Source: Paenibacillus dendritiformis
GTDB taxonomy: Bacteria; Bacillota; Bacilli; Paenibacillales; Paenibacillaceae
Length of the DNA: 64,000 bases
Assembly: GCF_015845845.1 (NCBI RefSeq)
Contig: NZ_LDIG01000131.1
Span: forward strand, 46,936 to 110,935
Reading direction: 5' to 3'
This document shows, piece after piece, positions 60,266-64,000 of this stretch; position 1 is the stretch's first letter, and the number at the start of each line of letters is the position of its first letter. Under the pieces are notes generated by a model that ran no database searches, was not told the origin of the DNA, and saw only the letters and a program-made list of their open reading frames with translations. Made by a program: the position numbers and the translations under genes.

Positions 60266-61804
60266 ATGTATGGGAAATTGTGGAGCGCATCGATATGCGG
60301 CGTCGACGGCCGGCTTATCCAGGTCGAAATCGACATCTCGCCAGGCTTGCCGAACGTGAATCTCGTCGGTCTGCCCGATGCGGCCGTCCGCGAATCGGTC
60401 GAGCGGGTGCGAGCAGCCGTCCGCAACAGCGGCTGGAAGTTCCCGCTTGCGCGAATCACGGTCAATCTTGCGCCGGCCGACGTGCGCAAGGAAGGAACAT
60501 CCTTCGATATGGCGATCGCGGCGGGGCTGCTGTGTACGAGCGGGCAGCTGCCTGCGGAACCGCTGCAGGACATGCTGCTGGTCGGGGAGCTTGCGTTGGA
60601 CGGTTCGACCCGGCCGGTTCCCGGCATATTATCTCTGGCCGACGAAGCGCGCAAGCAGGGCTTCAAGCGGATGCTCGTCCCCTGCGACAATGCGGAGGAA
60701 GCGGCTCTCGTGGAGGGGCTGGACATTTATCCGCTGCGGCATCTGCATGAGCTGCTCCGGCTGGAGGATCTCGCTCCTTGGTCTGCCGGGACTGATTCGG
60801 TCGCGCCGCGCCAGGGACAGGGAGAATGCGCAATATCCAATCGGGCGGAAGACTATGCCGATGTCTACGGACAGCTCCATGCGAAGCGCGCCCTCATCGT
60901 GGCTGCGGCCGGCATGCACAATATAATGCTGTCGGGGCCTCCGGGCACCGGGAAGACGATGCTCATCCGCCGCCTTCCGACGATCCTGCCGCCGCTCAGC
61001 GACAACGAGGCATTGGAAGTGTCGAAGCTGTACAGCGTGTCCGGCAAATGGAACCGGGCGGGCGGCGGGCTGATGCGGGATCGCCCCTTCCGGGCGCCGC
61101 ATCACTCCATCTCCTCCGCCGGTCTCATCGGCGGCGGATCGATTCCGAAGCCGGGCGAGGTAAGTCTGGCTCATCATGGCGTGCTCTTCCTCGACGAGCT
61201 CCCCGAATTCCCCCGTCAAGCCTTGGAGGTGCTGCGGCAGCCGCTGGAGGATCGGCATGTGACGATCGGACGGGCGCGGGCGGTGTACCGTTTCCCCGCC
61301 CATTTCATGCTGGCCGCCTCCATGAACCCGTGTCCTTGCGGGTACAGCTCATCCTCCGAGGGCGACTGCCGCTGCACTCCGGTACGGCTGGCGCAATACC
61401 GGGCCAAATTGTCCGGGCCGCTGCTCGACCGGATCGATATGCAGGTCGAGGTTCCCCGGTCTCCGGTCACGGAATGGAAAGGCCCGTCTCTCTCTTCGGC
61501 CGAGATGCGTTCCATGGTGCTTCAGGCTCACCGGCGTCAAGCCCGGCGCTACACAGGCTTGAAGCTGCGCTTCAACAGCGAGCTCTCCGGCTCGCTGCTG
61601 CGCCGGCACTGCGTGATATCGCCGGAGGCGGAGCAACTTCTGCAGCAGGCCTATGATCAATTGGGCCTAAGCCTGCGGGCGCATGATCGGCTCTTGAAGC
61701 TTGCGCGGACGATTGCCGATCTGGAGGAACAGGATTCGATCGGAGCCTCCCATGTCGCGGAAGCGATTCAATACCGCTCGCTCGATCGGCGCAAGGAGGG
61801 GTAA
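60266..61804 (+). CDS. comM: YifB/ComM-type Mg-chelatase-like AAA ATPase
   Basis: 512 residues, the only intact plus-strand gene. In Gram-negatives ComM is a branch-migration helicase that helps integrate transforming DNA. N-terminal Lon-protease-like domain (PGLPNVNLVGLPDAAVRESV, VNLAPADVRKEGTSFDMAIA), AAA core with Walker A GPPGTGKTMLIRRLPTILPP, PFRAPHHSISSAGLIGGGSI then PKPGEVSLAHHGVLFLDELP, ASMNPCPCGY with further Cys (GDCRC), and a C-terminal lid. AAGGAGAGG precedes the ATG. yraN, its usual partner in Firmicutes, lies beyond the scar at 61.9-62.6 kb. Confidence 0.94.
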   Translation: MYGKLWSASICGVDGRLIQVEIDISPGLPNVNLVGLPDAAVRESVERVRAAVRNSGWKFPLARITVNLAPADVRKEGTSFDMAIAAGLLCTSGQLPAEPLQDMLLVGELALDGSTRPVPGILSLADEARKQGFKRMLVPCDNAEEAALVEGLDIYPLRHLHELLRLEDLAPWSAGTDSVAPRQGQGECAISNRAEDYADVYGQLHAKRALIVAAAGMHNIMLSGPPGTGKTMLIRRLPTILPPLSDNEALEVSKLYSVSGKWNRAGGGLMRDRPFRAPHHSISSAGLIGGGSIPKPGEVSLAHHGVLFLDELPEFPRQALEVLRQPLEDRHVTIGRARAVYRFPAHFMLAASMNPCPCGYSSSSEGDCRCTPVRLAQYRAKLSGPLLDRIDMQVEVPRSPVTEWKGPSLSSAEMRSMVLQAHRRQARRYTGLKLRFNSELSGSLLRRHCVISPEAEQLLQQAYDQLGLSLRAHDRLLKLARTIADLEEQDSIGASHVAEAIQYRSLDRRKEG

Positions 61805-61853
61805 CTTCTAACGCAACTTTCCCTCTCTATGCCGCATTCCGCGTGGGGCGCTG

Positions 61854-61896
61854 AAAAAAAACGCCGCTCTCATCCCCTCAAGGGGAGCGAGCGGCG
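61854..61896 (-). terminator. Strong intrinsic terminator of the bacteriocin-like remnant
   Basis: Minus strand: CGCCGCTC and GAGCGGCG form the base, CTCCCC/GGGGA-type inner arms the top, followed by eight T. It is oriented to end minus-strand transcription from 61920 and is 24 bases past that stop codon. Confidence 0.85.
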
Positions 61897-61919
61897 ACAA
61901 ACTCTTTGAACACAAGTGC

Positions 61920-62117
61920 TTAGTCGCATTTACTGCATACCAATTGCATAACGACACTACACGCCACACCAGGCCAAAACCCTGCAAGACCTGCAGCTGC
62001 ACAGTATGGTATTGAAACCCATGAACATGTTTCGCTACTGGCATTACAATCCAGCGCCGATGCTGTAGGTGTGGCTAACAACGAAAATGCATCACTTAGA
62101 AAGGTTTTGCCTGATTT
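61920..62117 (-). pseudogene. C-terminal remnant of a halocin-C8-like Cys-rich bacteriocin precursor
   Basis: The reading frame ends in about 65 residues that look like a secreted peptide: GKTFLSDAFSLLATPTASAL then DCNASSETC, SWVSIPYC, AAAGLAGFWPGVAC, SVVMQLVC and SKCD-stop. The Cys spacing C-x7-C-x13-C-x7-C equals, from memory, that of the halocin C8 core, and the segments between are hydrophobic/small in both. A leader and start codon should lie upstream, but there the frame runs antisense into a transposase remnant, so the 5' part appears lost. The upper limit given is approximate. A terminator follows, as for a real gene. It could still be a chance frame; similarity has not been searched. 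Confidence 0.5.
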
Positions 62118-62488
62118 CTCCTGAGCATCAATATCGGCAACTCGGGACCGGAAACACCCTTTCGTACAACGGTAAGTGCTATACCCTTGCCCAACCTGCC
62201 TCACTTCGTTTGGATGCAAAAACGACGGTTGAAGTGAGAGAGACTTTAGCCGGGGAAGTATTGTTGTGGCACCAAGGCCAGCCCTGGGGACTGAAAGAAA
62301 CGCAGAAGCCTCAGCGCAAACCGGCTGCATCAAAAAAGGCGAGTTCTGCGTCGCCACGCAAACCCGCCCAGAATCATCCGTGGAAAACCACGTATGATAC
62401 GACTAGAAATAAGCGTACCACAAAAAGCAGTTCGTTCCAAGATGCAATATATTCACAGCATAATAGCTATGCAGAGGTCACCTGGTAA
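62117..62488 (+). pseudogene. 3' fragment of an insertion-sequence transposase (ISNCY/DDE type)
   Basis: About 124 residues in frame: QYRQLGTGNTLSYNGKCYTL then DAKTTVEVRETLAGEVLLWH, QGQPWGLKETQKPQRKPAAS and SASPRKPAQNHPWKTTYDTT, the C-terminal pattern of integrase-fold transposases of the ISNCY/IS1202-like group (recalled, not searched). The catalytic DDE core is missing: upstream lies the bacteriocin remnant. The true left limit may be between 62069 and 62130. A CAGAGGTCA/TGACCTCTG inverted repeat (62472-62500) spans its stop. Confidence 0.65.
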
Positions 62489-62561
62489 GGCTGACCTCTG
62501 ATCACACAAGTGACATTTTCATAGCACAGTTAAAGCGACATTTTCACAAACGATTGACACA
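62489..62561. mobile_element. One terminal end of the degraded insertion sequence
   Basis: Directly repeated TGACATTTTCA (62511-62521) and CGACATTTTCA (62536-62546), then AACGATTGACA at the edge. Read inward from the edge this is TGTCAATCGTT followed by TGAAAATGTCG, a typical transposase-binding end with two sub-repeats. The other end is not in the window, so the element is truncated. Confidence 0.6.
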
Positions 62562-62633
62562 CTTTTTTCATGTATAAAATACCCACTCAGTGCTTGACGA
62601 ATTCAGAGCTTAATGATGACGCAGCATCTCCGG

Positions 62634-62744
62634 TTAAACTGTTAAATCGGTCACGTCTACAATTCCGGCCTCCCCACCAAAGCGTTGCGAAATGATCCGG
62701 TACTTGTCCAAGCAACATACGAGATCATTCTCAGTAAACTTCAA
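62634..62744 (-). CDS. Possible 36-residue ORF overlapping the yraN stop
   Basis: A TTG at 62744 overlaps the yraN TGA (TTTTGA) and opens KFTENDLVCCLDKYRIISQR then FGGEAGIVDVTDLTV before a stop. The overlap geometry is that of coupled genes, but there is no ribosome binding site and I do not recognise the peptide. It may be the remnant of a gene cut by the insertion. The rest of the 62489-62740 stretch is insertion-sequence end and unassigned sequence. Confidence 0.25.
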   Translation of the reverse strand: MKFTENDLVCCLDKYRIISQRFGGEAGIVDVTDLTV

Positions 62745-63175
62745 AATGCATTGCGGAACACCGTAATGTCAGGAGGAAGAGAAGAGTCGGCGTTCAAGGC
62801 AACCGCGACAGCGTCGAAGCGGATCTCCTCTTCATGGAGCCGGTAACGGTTCACGTACACTTCGGCCACGGCTCTAACCTTGTGCTGCTTCCGCCAGTCA
62901 ATGGCTTCGGCCGCCTCCTCCGCCCCGGCAGTGCCGTACCGGCTGCGCACCTCGACGAAAACCCAACAATTGCCGTCGCGTGCGACGATGTCAATTTCGC
63001 CAGTGCGGCAGCGCCAGTTCCTGTGAATAATGCGATAGCCGAGCGCTTGAAGCCGCTCGGCTGCCAGCCGTTCCGCGACCGCCCCCTTCTCCTTCCGGCT
63101 GAGGCCGGCGCTCCGTTTTTTCCCGGTCCTCTTTTCATGCTTGAAGCTCCCCGCGCCGCGGCGGAACTCATTCAT
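62741..63175 (-). CDS. yraN: YraN/UPF0102 family endonuclease-like protein
   Basis: 144 residues. SRKEKGAVAERLAAERLQAL then GYRIIHRNWRCRTGEIDIVA and CWVFVEVRSRYG: the restriction-endonuclease-like E...D...ExK-type core (GEIDIV, FVEVR). Function is not settled; often beside yifB or rnhB. It has an N-terminal basic extension of about 28 residues. ATG overlaps the ylqH stop by 8 bases. Confidence 0.92.
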   Translation of the reverse strand: MNEFRRGAGSFKHEKRTGKKRSAGLSRKEKGAVAERLAAERLQALGYRIIHRNWRCRTGEIDIVARDGNCWVFVEVRSRYGTAGAEEAAEAIDWRKQHKVRAVAEVYVNRYRLHEEEIRFDAVAVALNADSSLPPDITVFRNAF

Positions 63176-63488
63176 GACGTTTCCACCCTTTCTCGGCCCG
63201 TTGATCGGTCCGGTAGATGAAGGTCAGCACTTCCGCGACCAGATGATACAGCTCGGCCGGAATCTGCTGGTCGATGTCCAGCTTGGAGAGCACCTCCACC
63301 AAAGAGGCGTCCTCCTGGATCGGCACGCCGCTCTCCTTCGCCTTCTCCAATATTTGTTCGGCCAGCTGCCCCTGCCCTTTGGCGACGACAACCGGCGCCT
63401 CATGCTTCTCCGGCTTGTAGGACAGCGCGACAGCCGTCTTCCGTTGATAGCGCCCGGTTGTCCGGGATGCTGCTTCCGGGTCTTTCAT
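63168..63488 (-). CDS. ylqH: YlqH, FlhB C-terminal-like (EscU/YscU/HrcU) protein
   Basis: 106 residues. Similar to the cytoplasmic C-terminal part of FlhB without the membrane domain and without the NPTH cleavage site: AVALSYKPEKHEAPVVVAKG then QGQLAEQILEKAKESGVPI and LDIDQQIPAELYHLVAEVLT. Soluble; role in Bacillus unclear, possibly linked to export. ATG overlaps the ylqG stop (ATGA). Confidence 0.9.
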   Translation of the reverse strand: MKDPEAASRTTGRYQRKTAVALSYKPEKHEAPVVVAKGQGQLAEQILEKAKESGVPIQEDASLVEVLSKLDIDQQIPAELYHLVAEVLTFIYRTDQRAEKGWKRHE

Positions 63489-64000
63489 ATTTTAATATCT
63501 ACCCCTTTGTACGGCTGAAGCGCATAATCGTCCATGTCAATCCCGGACCGGTTCTTTGGCTCGTCCGCCTTCGTCTCCGGCATCGGCAAAATGCGGAACG
63601 CCGATAACTGATAACCGATCCGGTTCATCGCTTCCTCCACCTCGCCGCGGAACCCGCCCAGCCATTCGCCGATGCCCTCATTCGCCTGATGAATATGAAG
63701 CGCCACGGCCCGCTCCACGACCTGAACGTCGACGAGCGTCCGTCCCAGCGCCTTCATGTTCAGATCGAACCAGAGGCGGCAGTTGTCCGACTCCAGCTCG
63801 CCGCGGCGGCTCTGCCGCGACTGGATATGGACGGCGGCCGTCTGCTGGCCGTCCGGCGTCACGAGCGGCACGAACAGGGTGACATGCGTGAACGGCGCTT
63901 GCCGATCGCTTGTCAACAGCAGCTGCTGGCCGGTAATCTGATGGACCAGCTGCTGCGCCGCCTCGCGAACAGCCGGCGGCAGCGTCTCGCTCTGGAGGAG
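63485..64000 (-). CDS. ylqG: YlqG-like protein, C-terminal part (cut by window edge)
   Basis: The frame runs off the window; 171 residues are visible. The fold region QITGQQLLLTSDRQAPFTHV then FVPLVTPDGQQTAAVHIQSR, and LWFDLNMKALGRTLVDVQVV followed by FRGEVEEAMNRIGYQLSAFR, resembles the FliK-type C-terminal domain of hook-length-control proteins. Paired with ylqH it forms a FliK/FlhB-like pair outside the fla/che operon, as in B. subtilis. The function is not known. Confidence 0.8.
   Translation of the reverse strand, partial: LLQSETLPPAVREAAQQLVHQITGQQLLLTSDRQAPFTHVTLFVPLVTPDGQQTAAVHIQSRQSRRGELESDNCRLWFDLNMKALGRTLVDVQVVERAVALHIHQANEGIGEWLGGFRGEVEEAMNRIGYQLSAFRILPMPETKADEPKNRSGIDMDDYALQPYKGVDIKI

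Noticed and set aside
60150..60359. 69-residue plus-strand open frame before comM
   Set aside because: It begins at the -35 of the comM promoter and runs into comM in another frame; no ribosome binding site.
61805..61900. Terminator for comM on the plus strand
   Set aside because: The hairpin at 61862-61896 has its T-run only on the minus strand; on the plus strand it is followed by ACAAACTC.

Overview
The window looks like a chromosomal segment of a Paenibacillus-type Firmicute. The basis is the Bacillus subtilis-like gene order (ylqG-ylqH ... sucCD-dprA-topA-trmFO-hslVU-fla/che-rpsB-tsf-pyrH-frr-uppS-cdsA-dxr-rseP-proS-polC-rimP-nusA-ylxRQ-infB), strong AGGAGG-type ribosome binding sites, many TTG/GTG starts, moderately high GC, Firmicute-only genes (PolC, FliY, CheC, CheD, SwrB/SwrD-like) and inserted small proteins of a kind I associate with Paenibacillus. 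The genus is inference; no rRNA or tRNA gene is present to test it. Almost every gene is on the minus strand; the only intact plus-strand gene is comM/yifB.

Layout from high to low coordinates, which is the direction of transcription. 64.0-62.6 kb: ylqG (cut by the window edge), ylqH and yraN in overlapping order. 62.6-61.85 kb: an accessory scar with the 3' part of a transposase and one end of its insertion sequence, abutting the C-terminal part of a cysteine-rich bacteriocin-like precursor that keeps its own terminator. 61.8-60.3 kb: comM (plus). 60.3-57.6 kb: a divergent control region with a probable CcpA cre site, then sucC-sucD. 57.6-56.8 kb: a 900-bp non-coding region rich in repeats. 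56.8-50.1 kb: dprA-topA-trmFO and hslV-hslU. 50.1-49.7 kb: a control region with two Spo0A-like boxes. 49.7-19.4 kb: the fla/che superoperon from flgB to sigD and a DUF342/FapA-like gene. 19.35-18.5 kb: a second repeat-rich gap with a 12-bp minisatellite. 18.5-16.8 kb: three small genes, including a SwrB-like one. 16.8-0 kb: rpsB-tsf, pyrH-frr-uppS-cdsA-dxr-rseP-proS-polC, and the rimP-nusA-ylxR-ylxQ-infB operon.

The genes form coherent sets. The fla/che block encodes the rod, MS ring, C ring, export gate and ATPase, hook with its cap and ruler, the chemotaxis core CheA/W/B/C/D/Y/FliY, the placement proteins FlhF/FlhG and the late sigma factor. The low-coordinate half holds translation, isoprenoid/undecaprenyl, phospholipid and replication genes. 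codY and xerC/codV, which flank hslVU in B. subtilis, are absent from those positions. ProRS is the short archaeal/eukaryotic type although it sits in the usual proS position.

The most unusual material is non-coding. Two elements of about 187 bp align without a gap although they are about 38 kb apart and in opposite orientation. The other items are a 23-copy, 12-bp minisatellite, a GTTCAAAAAG-type palindromic repeat family in at least six intergenic spaces, a probable NusA-sensitive attenuator before rimP, and the bacteriocin/transposase scar. All functional statements come from reading the sequence and from family knowledge; no database search was run.
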